Below, one piece after another: positions 1 to 28,990 of a stretch of DNA of 64,000 bases. The stretch is taken from the NCBI GenBank assembly GCA_948470475.1, contig OX419342.1:4789701-4853700 (forward strand), written 5' to 3'. How positions within the stretch are numbered: the stretch's first letter is position 1; the number at the start of each line of letters is the position of its first letter. The notes under the pieces were generated by a model. The model made no database searches, had not been told where the DNA came from, and was given only the letters and a program-made list of their open reading frames with translations. This stretch comes from Galaxea fascicularis (Eukaryota; Cnidaria; Anthozoa; Scleractinia; Euphylliidae). A program made the position numbers and the translations under genes.

Positions 1-137
1 ACATGCTCGGATATTTGTCCTTGTACATTATCACTTTCTTGGAGCTCACAGTTTTCCTGGAGCTTTGCTCTCGGAAAACTGTTCGCTTCTCGAAACAGCG
101 AGCATATTTTCGCGCCAAATGGAGACTGTTGTTTAGA

Positions 138-225
138 TTTTGTTATCGTTGTTATTATTATCGATATCGATTATCGTTAGCGTTATCGGTTGTCGTTACC
201 GTTATCGTTGTCGTTATTTATCACT
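138..225. repeat. TTATCG/GTTATCG low-complexity tract
   Basis: An imperfect run of short TTATCG, TTGTCG and TTATTA units, mostly pyrimidine and GT-rich. It ends about 20 bases before the splice acceptor of the 245-274 microexon, so it forms the distal polypyrimidine-like part of that intron. Confidence 0.6.
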
Positions 226-244
226 GTATTTGCCTTATTCACAG

Positions 245-2299
245 GACAATCCTACAATTCGGAGAGAGGATCAGGTGAGTGACAGCATCTCGCTGTTTTA
301 CCTTATAGTTACAGAGGGAAAATATTTAAAGGTTATGGAGTCACATGATCCAGCAAAGCTGGACGAATAATGACAAACCAGTCCTGACGGGTCAATATTG
401 CAACCTGCCAGCCCCGCATATTTAAACCCTCTAGCTCCCAAGATCTGGTTTTAAATTCTCCTTTCTCGTGCCACCCAGTTCCTTGTACATTACTTAAGAG
501 AATTTAAGTGTTATATGCGATGAATTTGTCTATTCTCGTCACCTGTCTGGTGGACAATGTGTTGATATTATACGGAGAAGTGACATGACAATCACTTTTG
601 GGAATTGAAGGGTTAAATCACCCCACACAAGATGTTTGTTTTATCAGTAACACGTTTGGCATCCTCCCGGCTGGGTGGACATACAGAAAGGCGATGCGAG
701 AAGCGAAAAATTTTAATAGATCGTTTTTACATGACGTCACGGCGGCCATGTTGGTGCACAGAAACAAAGGAATGGCGGCCATGTTGGTGTACAAGGCTAA
801 CCCTCTGGGAATTGAACTCGATTTTTATGCAGACACTTTCTTTTGTTTCATCGAACCAATATGGCTGCTGGTCGCGTGAGTGAAAACGCTCATTGACTTC
901 TTGTCTTGATTTTTTTTCGCAGGCAAAACAAGCCGGACTGCAATGATAGTGGCCATTGTGGTCTCCGTTTTAGTTTTCATTATTTTGATTGCCGCCTGCG
1001 TGGCTTGGAAATTCTGGAGAAAACGAAAACGCAGGCGTGACGCGGAACACGAGGCGGCGGGGAGCGTGAAAGCGGCACAAGCCAATCCAAAGCAAATAGA
1101 CATTGAAGATCCTGATCCTAAATACAGCGCAGGCGCGAGATCAGGAAACCCGGAAATTATTCGAAACTTCGTGTCTTCCAAACAACAAGAAAAGAATACG
1201 AATAAAGCGCAGGAACATCTTGGAGATGCGAAGAAACTTAAAGAAACCACTGTCGAAGACAGTGCGAGTGCGAGGTAAGAGGATTTTTATGGGTTTCTGT
1301 ACTCATCAGTGGTACGTGGAACTAACTTATGAGCAAATTTAACCACCTCTTGCTGTAATTCTTCTGTAATTCCTTTTGACTTATGAGGGGTGGGTTATAC
1401 AGATTCCATGATACAAAGGGAGTTCTTATTTGGGAGAAGACGCTGAACCCCCAAAGCCCTCCATTCACCCTTTAAACGCTAAGATCAAAATTTAAATTCT
1501 CTTTTGTTGCCCCTACAAATTTCTATAGAAGTAGTGGAGAGAAGTCGTTAAAATATCAACAACAATTATATTTCAGTATTCCCAGGTGAGTATATGGTAT
1601 TACCTACAGTATATTGAATTAAATCATCTTGTGATCCTCTCCTTAATTCCCATGACCTCTCTGTGTTATACAGCGTTGATATTAGAAGGAGAAATTTGAT
1701 ACCGATCACTTTTAATTCTCCTTACTTTTTCCCATATCTCTTTCACTACAAGTTGAGAGAAACTGTTTTGATATCAGTACATTTCATTTTTGCGATCGTT
1801 CCCTTCATCCTAATTACCTAATACGTTTGACGAGGTGAAAATTATTAGAAGTAACTTTGATGGTCTTAAAGTTCCTTATTGGAAAATAAGAGAATTTCCT
1901 GGGTACATCCACTGATTCTCTAGAGAGGAGAAGATTACCGTCGCTCTATTTCTGGATGTAAACGACATAACAATCACTGCATTCTGCATTATCACTCAAT
2001 GGCTTTAACGGTCTCCATCGTTTATATCATAATCAATATTTCCTAGCAATCATTTTAACGCGCTACTCGGGCCGCCTAACCATGTGGCGCTCACACGGGG
2101 TACGCTAATCACCCTTACACCATTAAAGCCTGCTGAAAACATTTTTTGCAGGAGTACCTTGGAATTATCCGATATAACAACAGCGACTTCAACAAAGTCA
2201 ACGACAAGAGCAACAACCAGAATGAACTTGGATGAGCTCTATCTGCCTAACCGTTGTTATGATCAAGGCTTTTTTCAAGAAGTGGAGTTGGAAATATAA
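245..2299 (+). CDS. C-terminal exons of a single-pass membrane protein (5' end outside window)
   Basis: Three phase-matched exons: 245-274, 923-1274 and 2152-2299, stop TAA at 2297-2299. The first is a 30-base microexon (acceptor TTCACAG, donor CAG|GTGAGT), entered and left in phase 1. The second follows TTTTTTTCGCAG and encodes a short stalk, then a hydrophobic helix (MIVAIVVSVLVFIILIAACV), then a basic stop-transfer cluster (RKRKRRR). This fits a type I topology with a roughly 135-residue cytosolic tail. The third exon starts after TTTTTTGCAG and adds a Thr/Ser-rich stretch and an acidic end, FFQEVELEI. The last residues LEI would fit a class II PDZ ligand (inference). The tail is polar and predicted disordered. 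I do not recognise the family; the ectodomain is missing, so receptor, adhesion molecule or cadherin-like tail all remain possible. If intron 1274/1275 is retained, TAA at 1276-1278 ends the protein after the same Arg. Confidence 0.65.
421..617. repeat. Dispersed foldback repeat, family A (TTAACCCTTT / CTCCCAAGATC ends)
   Basis: Opens with AAACCCTCTAGCTCCCAAGATC and ends with a GATCACTTTTGGGA-like block and AAGGGTTAA, so the ends are inverted relative to each other. Internal blocks (TTAAATTCTCCTT, TATTCTCGTCACCTGTCTG, TTGATATTATACGGAGAA) recur at 1464, 4069, 21064, 38430 and 41365. It sits in the intron between the microexon and the transmembrane exon. Confidence 0.7.
719..891 (-). mobile_element. 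MITE family B copy (AGCGTTTTCAC termini)
   Basis: A full-length copy, reversed relative to 15241-15418. It carries the same blocks: GTGAGTGAAAACGCT end, CAATATGGCTGCTGGTC, and a GGGAATTGAACTC core. No coding capacity. It lies about 30 bases upstream of the acceptor of the transmembrane exon. Confidence 0.7.
1464..1715. repeat. Dispersed repeat, family A (diverged, 3' end eroded)
   Basis: Shares CACCCTTTAAACGCTAAGATC, the TTTAAATTCTC block, the AGAAGTAGTGGAGAGAAG block and GATATTAGAAGGAGAAATTT with the copies at 38430 and 41365. It lies in the last intron of the membrane-protein gene. The terminal AAGGGTTAA is no longer clear. Confidence 0.6.
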
Positions 2300-2501
2300 T
2301 TTAAATTATTTAACTTAAGGTAAATGCTACGTTCTTGAGTTGTCGTGTGATTTTTAACCGCTGCAAGCTACTTGGGTGCAAGCTAATTGTTGGTTAATCC
2401 GTAAATATTAATCTGAAGACTAACAACTATATTAGTGCTACAAGTAGCGCCTGTTTTCAAAGTGAGTCAGTGATTTCAGGCCCTGATTCAAACCTCGCAC
2501 T

Positions 2502-3088
2502 CACGTGCTGTCGAATTTCACTCAGCAGAGTTCAGCGCGACGATTTCTGCCGTCTGGAAACTATAGACACAGCAGGGTCATTTCTGATTTAGCGGCACAG
2601 TTAAATTTTCGAATCATCAGTCGACTTTTTGGCCAACCTCACCCCCCCCCCTCCCCCCCAAAAAAAAACAGGAAGAAGCGGCGTTTGATCTGGGCCCTGA
2701 CTTTGACTCCTGAAAAGGAATGTGATCATTCGCGAAACTATTAACTAAATATTCATGTATGACCTTAAAGAACGATGGGTTCAAAGCCATGCTGTAACAC
2801 GTGTCACGTGGAGGAAAACGCGAGTAGAGGCTTTCTCTGATAGTTTCAAGGAAAAATAGCAAACATATTTAAGTTTCGTAGCGTTTGGAACTTTTGCTGG
2901 CATAAAAGAAATCCAGCACAAAAATATCTTTCGAATCATTTTCTTGTGTTTTTGAGCTCTCGCCATCACTTGTCACCTTCAATTTTTAGGCTCGACGAGC
3001 TAAAGAAATATGACAAGCTGAAATCACGTGACCATGACCGAAGGTTAGTGATAACGATTGCGTGGTCAGATGCGCATGAAGTCACGTG
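2502..3088. promoter_or_regulatory. Cluster of five CACGTG E-boxes
   Basis: Palindromic CACGTG occurs at 2502, 2798, 2805, 3025 and 3083. The pair at 2798/2805 is separated by one base. A given 6-mer is expected about once per 4 kb. CACGTG is the site of bHLH factors of the USF, MITF/TFEB and CLOCK/BMAL families. A TATAAA lies at 3112, 24 bases after the last box. Function is inference. Confidence 0.35.
2642..2668. repeat. Homopolymer C/A tract
   Basis: A run of C broken by one T and followed by a run of A. Simple sequence, prone to length variation. Confidence 0.85.
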
Positions 3089-3190
3089 ATGGTCCAGAGA
3101 GTCCAGTCAAGTATAAAGCCAAATATGGGAAAGAGAGACTGAGTGACACTGGAGGTACCGGTAACTGTGATTTGATGTATGTGATGAAGG

Positions 3191-3385
3191 ATGGATTCCA
3201 ATGAGGATTCCAATAATAGTGACATGAGACAGTATTGCTGGATTTGTTGTATACTTTACAGCTACACGGGTCAAGTTAAAACAAAAAGAACAAAAACATT
3301 TGAGTTCCGAAACTGTAAAAATATACATACATACAAGACTAAAATATTCAGTGCAGATTTTAGACAGACCAGTGCGGCTCTCTAA
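3191..3385 (+). CDS. Weak candidate small ORF downstream of TATA-like site
   Basis: A 64-codon ORF beginning MDSNEDSNNSDMRQYCWICC. The ATG has A at -3 and G at +4. It starts 79 bases after TATAAA (3112-3117), which follows the E-box cluster. The protein has four Cys in the first half and a Lys/Thr-rich second half; no family is recognised. An ORF this long is expected by chance in this DNA, so the call rests only on the promoter-like context. Confidence 0.15.
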   Translation: MDSNEDSNNSDMRQYCWICCILYSYTGQVKTKRTKTFEFRNCKNIHTYKTKIFSADFRQTSAAL

Positions 3386-4068
3386 GAGAACAAAAACTGA
3401 ATTGTAGCGTTGTGAGGCTACATGTTTGTGGATTTACTCGATTTTTCGCGCTAATTAGGCAACGAATAAACTGAATATTCTTTGCTAGTTAATGCTTCAG
3501 TCACTAGCACAGTTGACCGAAAAAGCTATCTTAGTGCATGGTGAAAAAAACCTTTTGGTCTGAAAACTGCACGGATTTGGCCTTGTACATATGTTTGTAA
3601 TTTTTCCAGGGAACGCTATAAATACGAAAAATAATGCAGTTTATAACTTGGTCCTCTGCAGCAAAATATAGTTGCTGTACCGTTTACGTGTTTCGCAAGA
3701 TAATGCGAATGGCTGACAACACTTGCATTAGTCCTCTGGCTTGCAATGAAAATCGAATTTGCTGTGAGAAAAAAAAATCGCAAATTATATTGCATTGCTT
3801 TGATTCAATGATCAATTAAGCACGGTACTCGGACAAAATGTTATGTAGTTAATTACCAAGTCGAGACCATTGCCTTTTAAAGAGGACGTTTTTGCGCATC
3901 CAGCCCAGAGTGTAAATTTTCCGACTGCAAAGAAATTAATAAGGCTGTTTATTTATACACCGCATTTTACGAAAGTGGTAGGGATATAATATATAGCCAA
4001 AGTTGTAATAATTATCAATACTATGTTAGGACTTCGTACGGAGTTAGAGTAATGGCCTGTGGCCGACC

Positions 4069-4280
4069 TTTAACCTTTTCACTCTCGTGATCTCAATATT
4101 AATTCTCCTTACTGTCTCCTATACACTGCTTGTAATGTTAGTTCTGAGAATCTGGTGTTAAATCAAACAATATCCCCAAGATGGTTTATTTCTTTATTCT
4201 CATCACCTGTCTGTTTGACAGTGTAACAATGTTGTAAGGAGAAAAAACTTATTGATCACTTCTGGGAGTGAAGGGGTTAA
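4069..4280. repeat. Dispersed foldback repeat, family A (best-preserved ends)
   Basis: Runs from TTTAACCTTTTCACTC to GATCACTTCTGGGAG followed by AAGGGGTTAA, giving recognisable inverted ends. Internal blocks TTAATTCTCCTTACTGTC, TTCTCATCACCTGTCTG and TTGTAAGGAGAA match the copy at 421-617. Non-coding. Confidence 0.7.
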
Positions 4281-4403
4281 GCTCTTCTTCATCATAGTTA
4301 TCTTCCTTCAGTTGCTTCAAACGTTTGAGTGTTACTTCACAGACTGTCGTAAGTCACGTTTCTGCATTTTGCTGAAGCTAGTGATAGTTTGACAAAATTC
4401 GAA

Positions 4404-4606
4404 CAAAGTTTTCCAACCAATGAACGCGCGTTTATGTAACCAACCCGATGAAGTGAGTTTTCCCGCGTAAAAGTTCTCCAACCAGTGAACGCGTAAGCAT
4501 GTTTACGTTGCCAACCCGATCAAGCGAGTTCTCCCGCGTAAAAGTTCTCCAACCAGTGAACGCGTAAGCACGTTTACGTTGCCAACCCGGTGAAGCGAGT
4601 TCTCCG
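4404..4606. repeat. 71-bp tandem repeat, three copies
   Basis: Units begin near 4404, 4469 and 4540, each starting with AAAGTTCTCCAACCAGTGAA. Copies two and three are nearly identical (period 71). Copy one is about 65 bp and more diverged. Each unit carries GCCAACCCGATCAAGCGAGT and ends TCCCGCGT. No coding sense was found. Confidence 0.85.
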
Positions 4607-5700
4607 ACTCTTGGCATTGATTTTTCTAAGCCTTCCCGTGCTTGGCATTTTTCTGTTTCCCCGTACATTTTTTCTCTTACGATTTCTTGAATGGCTGATT
4701 ACAATTTAGCGCTGTATATTTTCTTTGTTTGGATCTTACGGCAGTCTTTGTAAGGTCACTTAAACTTATTTTGCCAAACCTATCTCAGGGTGTTTCATGT
4801 TTCCTTGTGGCTCGTTGTTCATCATATTTAATCGTTCTAAAGTTAATATTAATTTAAATGGGCCTCGCGGCCCATCTTGGGAAATTGTTTAGTGGCTGGA
4901 ACGTTTATTGAAGCAATCAAAGCTGAATTGGTCATTCGAACTTTTTTTTAATAATCTAAAGATGGTATTGGCCAGTCTTGGACTTCGCTTTACATCTCCC
5001 AAATCCAAATTTTGCTTAGTGACTGTTTTTCTGTTTATAGCCTGTACAAAACTTTCAACCGTTTGGAAGCATTGCTCCTTTATTTAAATGCTTGAATTGA
5101 TTGCATTTCACTCTAATGTCGTCAACTTTTTGTTTGTTTACTTGTGTTTATTTTTTTCATACGAGCGAAGGAACAAATGTTAATTTATTTGCAAAAATTT
5201 TGATTTTTTGTGAGTCCAGTCAAGGCAATTCAATCTTAATGAACGTTGCCTTAGAGAATAGAAAGGCACTGAATTGTAGGTAAAACAGAAATTTCTGTGT
5301 CAGATAACAAAAGCAAATTTCTCTTTGAAGTTGTTCCTTTGTTGGTATGATCGCGTTGTTATAAAATTCCCAGCTTTTTCCACGTGCGTCTGGCATTTTT
5401 TGTTTCTTTTCGTGACTCAGTTTTGTTGGTCACTTCTAACCAAACGTAGTCATTTAAAATGTGTTTTGCATCAGAAATTGTCCACATTGAACAGTTCTCA
5501 CGTGCCGTTTGGGTTCATTTACCTTCACATGTCTGGTGCGTTGCAGGATGTTTTCTGCGGTACTGTAGTCATTTACCCTAGATACGTAGCATTTCAAGCG
5601 GGGTAGGTTTTATAGATATATATTTTTGTAAATTTTTATATAATTTGCCAGACCGTTTTCTAGAAATCCTCAGCCGACGCTGGGGGATCGTTTGAAGAGA

Positions 5701-5756
5701 AATTTAATATATAGAAACAAAAATAATAAATAAATATATATAAAAATATATATATT
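5701..5756. repeat. AT-rich microsatellite
   Basis: Mixed ATATAT/AAATAA tract, alternating TA with A-rich interruptions. Low complexity only. Confidence 0.7.
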
Positions 5757-6127
5757 TGCACCTGAACGCAACCGATGTGTCGTTTTGTCTGTATCAACAG
5801 TAGCGTAATGGTTTCACGGCAGTGGAATAGTGGGGAGCTCAAGCAACCACGACAGCCACGGAGATGAAAACGTCATTAGAAAATGGAGCTTCTCGTTTTT
5901 GTAACGTTTTCGCGATTATTCGTTATTATAATGCTGGCGAACTATCCAGGGACTAAATTGCAATGAACGGCATCAAGTAAGGAAAAAGAAAATCATTTGC
6001 GCGCTTTCACGTTCTCTAGAAAGAACGAAATTTGTCATTTCGCGTTGTTCTTTTGTAGCGGACGGGAAAGAAATGTACCAAAATGTAAACTCACGTGCAG
6101 AGCGATTTTTTTTGCTCATTAAAACTA

Positions 6128-6342
6128 TAGGCCCTGGCAAACGAAGATACATTGTTGCTGATGATGTTTTTTGGGCGCGCAAACGCGTGGGACACAAAAT
6201 GAATGTTGTGTTTCCATGCTGCGCAAACGGGGAAACATTTATTGTGGACACAAAATTTGTGTCTGAAACAAATGTTGCGCGCGCGGGCAAACGGCGAAAA
6301 ATTTGTGTCGGCAACAATGCGTCCTCATTTGTCAGGGCCTTA
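6128..6342. mobile_element. MITE with about 35-bp inverted termini (TAGGCCCTGGCAAA)
   Basis: The left end TAGGCCCTGGCAAACGAAG and the complement of the right end TAAGGCCCTGACAAATGAGG pair imperfectly. Both continue into an ACATTGTTG block. The inside has repeated GTGTCNNNAACAA and GCAAACG motifs. ORFs on both strands of this block are by-products of its symmetry. Confidence 0.7.
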
Positions 6343-7128
6343 TTGTTTCGTGGCTTTCTCGTTGGCGTCGCTGTCCTCGTTGCTTAAGCTTCCTAGTGCC
6401 TTAACAAGGTGCGCTCTTAATCCGATACAACTTCAAATGCATATTACTGATATCCATAATGTTAAAATTTTTAGTTTAAGGAACACTCCCATTGTTCCTC
6501 CTTCATTGTTTTATTGATCAATCTTGTACAATAGTGTAATGCTCGCGTTTTGATCGGTGTAGAAGTTAGGCTTAGGTACAAAATTCCGGACGTTTTTTTG
6601 AAAACTTTAGACCCCGAAAAGAATTTTAGATCTTGAGAGTTCTTGACAAGGAGTAAAAAATGGTAGAATTTTAGAGAAATGTTAGCTTCCAAGCGACTTT
6701 TGAACAATTCAATTTTACACAAGGAAAACGAGACGTAAACGCGTTTATTTTGTGTCATTGCTAACCAACTTGATTAGGGTATGGCGTATTGAATCATGGC
6801 ATAAGGCCACAATCTCGTACCCACAGCCCTCTGGCTCTTTGATCAGCGGGGTAGTCACCAGGAGAGACTCTCTGATAGAGTTTTTTTATTCTCAGAAAAC
6901 GTGAGATTCCGGCGCCTGCATAAGTTTAAAACGGAAAGGAAATGGTTATCAGTCATTTTACTGCCATGTCTTGATCATGCTTTTGCTATACAAAGAAAAT
7001 GTTTACAACAAATGTTTACAAATGTTTAGAATTTTTGTGAAGAATTTCAGAAATTTGGAAGAAATTTTTTTAAAAGTTATTCAAGGAAGAATTTTCGCCC
7101 ATTTTTCGGGAATTTTGTAGCTAAGCCT

Positions 7129-7441
7129 AACAGACCCTTCTCCAAAATGGCAGCCGAAAATTCAAATCAGTTAAAATTAAAAACGTATACAAGCACTAGG
7201 AAAAGCACCTTTACTTTAGTAACCCTGCAAAGTTTCAGCATATCAGGTGTTGTATCAGCTGAGAAATAAAAGTTGAAAAATGGAAAATTTACAGACGTTT
7301 GTATGACTGGGGGTATGGCGTATACCCCCAGTCATACAAACGTCTCTAAATTTGTCAATTTCTGAGCTGATATAACACGTGATGTGCAGTTTAATTTTAA
7401 ATCATTCAAATCCATTGCCGCCATTTTGGAGAAGGGTCTAT
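7129..7441. mobile_element. 313-bp foldback element with a perfect 23-bp central palindrome
   Basis: The outer ends CAGACCCTTCTCCAAAATGG (left) and its complement near 7421-7440 pair. At the centre, 7294-7316 and 7322-7344 are exact inverted copies around a five-base loop (GGCGT). A weaker pair joins TCAGGTGTTGTATCAGCTGA to AGCTGATATAACACGTGATG. Non-coding, MITE-like. Confidence 0.75.
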
Positions 7442-8668
7442 TGAAATACAGACGCACGAATGGCGAAAAAAGTGGAAAAAAGTATAAAACAAGGAGACTC
7501 CATTTGTCAGTGCGCGGGTACTGTGAGTACGTGCCGTGAATATAAGAGTAAACACGTACTTACGAATAGAGCTCTTTTTAATAATTCTCGTTTACGCCAC
7601 ACACATGCACGCATACATACGCACACACCCACCCTTGTTGGCTCCACTGGGGTGCAGTTTACCAACAAAAAGTTAATTTTCCACTGCAGTAAGCCCAAAA
7701 TTACACAGCGAAAGATATCTAGGTTGTCAAGTAGTAGTCAACAAGTGATTGCCGTTTCGCTGACAAGTAGACTGCTAAACACTAGTTTTTTTCTCGAAAT
7801 TTGTTGCAATACAGGCATCAAGAGTTTCAGTTTCCTTTGTGGGATGCAGTGCATTGTGGGACAGAAAGTGAGCACCAGCTCTCGAATGACAGTCATATCA
7901 GATTATTTTCCCTATTCATCTTGATTGTTCACTTCGCTGTTGAACAAAACAAATTCTGCTGCCCCATGATAACTTGCCAGAAAAGGACGCCCCCGTATTT
8001 AGACAGGGCGCATCCTCTGCTCTTTCTTCTCAAGTGAACATTCCTCTTTAGGGCTGTCTTGTCCATGTTTCCGTCTGAGTTTGTTATTCCGTTTCTATGT
8101 AAGTTCCATACCATACTTTCATACTTAATTTGGGAAGAAAATAAACACAGGCAATCATTTGAACGCAAGGAAAGCCTACCCCTGAGCCCTTGCCAGTTGT
8201 TAAATCCAGTTATCGGGGGGTGGGTGAATGTTGGGGGCAGTGGGAGAAGGGGAAGGGAAATTATTAACACCATTGACAACAACTGACCACCGTAAACGTT
8301 TTTAAGCTCTGTGGTCTCATCAGATAAAAATTTCGGTGTGACATAATGTAATCGCTACCATTGAGGATTGCGTGACAAATTCCATGATAATGATCTCTGT
8401 TTGAAAGGAATTCTGCGGGTAAACTCGCGTGGGCAGGCATGTGGTGTTGGAAAGTGTGAAACAGGAAAAAAGTTTTAACTTCCTCAACTTGTTAAAACCC
8501 ACCTCTTATGTCGAGTCACGGAACTTTCCTGAAAATTTCTTTTCATAGGGAAGACAGTCAATCACCATGGCCGAATCAAAAGAAATTTCACGAGGATCGA
8601 GAGTTGGGACGGGGAACGAGTCTCTATGTGATTTGGTTCATCGATTTTTACAAATCTTACAGTACACC

Positions 8669-8907
8669 CAATAAAATTACTCAATTCTGATTGGTTGAGA
8701 GCAGTACAATTAATCTCAAATAGTACTCCGTAGGAGTACCTATTAAGTTTTCATGACAACGGCACGCAAGTTCGTAATTTTGTTGAATGTACTATGAATA
8801 AAAAATCGCACAACCTTCTCGTACAATTCGGGATTAATAGATACTCGTGATTTTCAAAATCACTCGTACCTATTAATCCTGAATTGTACTCGAGGTCGTG
8901 CGATTTC
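8669..8907. mobile_element. Foldback element with inverted ATCGCAC...GTGCGAT arms
   Basis: Arms around 8804-8846 and 8860-8905 contain ATCGCACAACCTTCTCGTAC and its imperfect complement, plus GGGATTAATAG/CTATTAATCC. A leading segment, TCAATTCTGATTGGTTGAGA, probably belongs to the same element. Non-coding. Confidence 0.6.
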
Positions 8908-10172
8908 CTATACAAATTTGACGCAAGCATGGAATCATACAGTGATTTTCACCTGCTTCCAAAAGGGGATAATACCAATTTTGTAATTTCAAGTTACTTC
9001 CTTGTTTTTCTGTAGCTTATAACTTCCCGGTTCGAAGCGCCCAAACCGCAGAATAAATCACGGTCTTAATTTTGTTAGTTGTTTTTAAAGTTGCATTTTA
9101 TCTTTTGTTCTGCTTGGCTAATTTTGTTTCCCTCACTGATATTGTGCAAAACGAAAAGAGTTGAGCTTTGTCCTTATCTCGTTGATGGAAGCATCATAAT
9201 TAATTTGTGGTCACAGTTTCTCATTTCATTCAAACAAAAATGAAAATTGCTGAAACTGGAAGAAAATTGCAACCCCAAGAAGCTTTCCCCTCCAACTGGG
9301 AATAAGCTGAAGAATACGTTCAGATGAAATATGCTCAGTTTAGGAGCATCATAATGCTCTGAATTAGAGAAAATGAAGAAAATTATCAGGAAATATAGAG
9401 GTCGAGGAAATCGCTACAATACGCAGTTGATAAATCCTGTTGAAAATATTCACTTGTCTGACTGGCCGCCTATCCTTAGGTCTGTGACCGCTATGGGGAA
9501 TTAACCAGTGCACAATATTGTCACAAAGCCAGTACTTTTATATGCGCAACTTAGTCAGTTCACTATAATTCCTTTTTCTTTCGTTCCGGGCCCATCGTTC
9601 TTACTTTAGCTTTTTTGCTACTTGTGGATTGAAAGGAATTCGCAAAATCAATCTTGCCAAGCGGTAAACATTGTTTTCTTTCTTTTAATCCAATCTTTGT
9701 AACACAGTAATCCAATTTTCCGCAAGAATGTCTAAAGTTCTTTTCTTTGCCATTATTGCCGGGCGAGTAGGACCTTCAAGCTTTCGCAAATTTACTTCCT
9801 TCAATTCTGCATTGGTTTAGAGCGTGAAAAGCTGTAGCAAATCTTACCAAGTTATCGGTCTTAATTTGGCAAAAAAATTATGAACTAACTTGCCGCACCC
9901 AGGAGAAAGAAGAATCGTATGTTGCCGAAAATAGCCGAATATTTCTCCGGAAAGTTCTCGTGGATTTCCGACACTAAAAGATGGAGACTGTGAATGCTGG
10001 GAAATTCTTGTCTTCTTCCGCTGCTGTGTAAGAATATTGTTATCATGTACTAACGGCGAGTGGAATACTGGTTTATTCGGTTGTCGGAACAAACTGAACA
10101 ATGCCAAGCTCTCCGTAAATTTTAGACAGTCTTTTGCACCATATTTCGAGCGGAAGGTGGTTGCAGAGCAGC

Positions 10173-28227
<18,055 letters not shown>

Positions 28228-28787
28228 TAGCTGCTTAATCTTTACACTGTATATATGTCAACAAAAAACGAAGAAGAGATGAAGAAAATTTTATCCCAAA
28301 ATCAAAATTTTATCTTTTTAGAGCGTGATCAACCGTGTATTTTTAGATGTTAAATAGCCGTGATTGTAACAGCTTAAAAATAGTTGTTGTGAAGTCTTAG
28401 CCGTGTTTATTGTGTTACAAAACGTACCGCGAGTCCTTCAAACGGGTGTTATACGGTTGTCACGCAACGTATGTAATTGCAACTCAGCAGTACGTGACAG
28501 CTTGGATAACACCTTTGAGGGAAACTGTCAGAAACACGGATAGGCAAATTGTTTAAACTGAAAACACAACTGTGTATCTTGTACGTAAAAGTGAAGTCAG
28601 ACTTCAGTCAATAGTAAATAATATTTGATTTTGAAAAACAAAAAAGCAAGAATTGAATATTTCAAAATGGCAGTGATTTGCACATTCCTCCTTTTTTTCA
28701 ACACGGCTCATAATTATTCACGCAACATTTTTGGAAATGGAAATCGAGTTAAGGCCTAAATGATTGCTAAAGCTTTAAATTTGATTT

Positions 28788-28990
28788 TAGGGGCGGCTAC
28801 CATTAGTCAAGAACTGGCTGGCTAGACCAGTCCATTTATAAAGAGAATTCCACTTTTAATCAGAACTGTCCAGCCAGGTCAGTTCATTTCTACATAGTAT
28901 GTATAGCAGTGATGATTCTCAAAAGAATCGTATTGCATTCGTAAAATGACCGGTCCGGCTGGCCAGTTCTGGCTTTTGGTAAGCGCCCTA
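28788..28990. mobile_element. MITE with TAGGGGCGGCTACCA termini
   Basis: The left end TAGGGGCGGCTACCATTAGT and the complement of the right end TAGGGCGCTTACCAAAAGCC pair. Inner AACTGGCTGGC/GGCCAGTT blocks extend the fold. Non-coding. Confidence 0.7.

Larger units (their letters stand above)
2300..10172. other. Spacer between membrane-protein gene and PKC
   Basis: No convincing conserved gene was found. It holds an E-box cluster (2502-3088) with a TATA-like site and weak ORF (3112-3385), a poly-C/poly-A tract (2642-2668), a family A repeat (4069-4280), a three-copy tandem repeat (4404-4606), AT microsatellite sequence (about 5606-5756), and foldback elements at 6128-6342, 7129-7441 and 8669-8907. 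The stretches 4610-5600 and 8910-10170 are plain AT-rich sequence in which I see nothing. Confidence 0.6.

Noticed and set aside
6073..6517. Overlapping ORFs of about 100 codons on both strands
   Set aside because: Produced by the inverted structure of the MITE at 6128-6342.
7460..7924. 154-codon ORF on the + strand
   Set aside because: Composition is erratic (runs of His/Thr from a CACACA tract, many Cys and Ser), no family resemblance, and it starts beside a foldback element. Length is near what chance allows in 64 kb.
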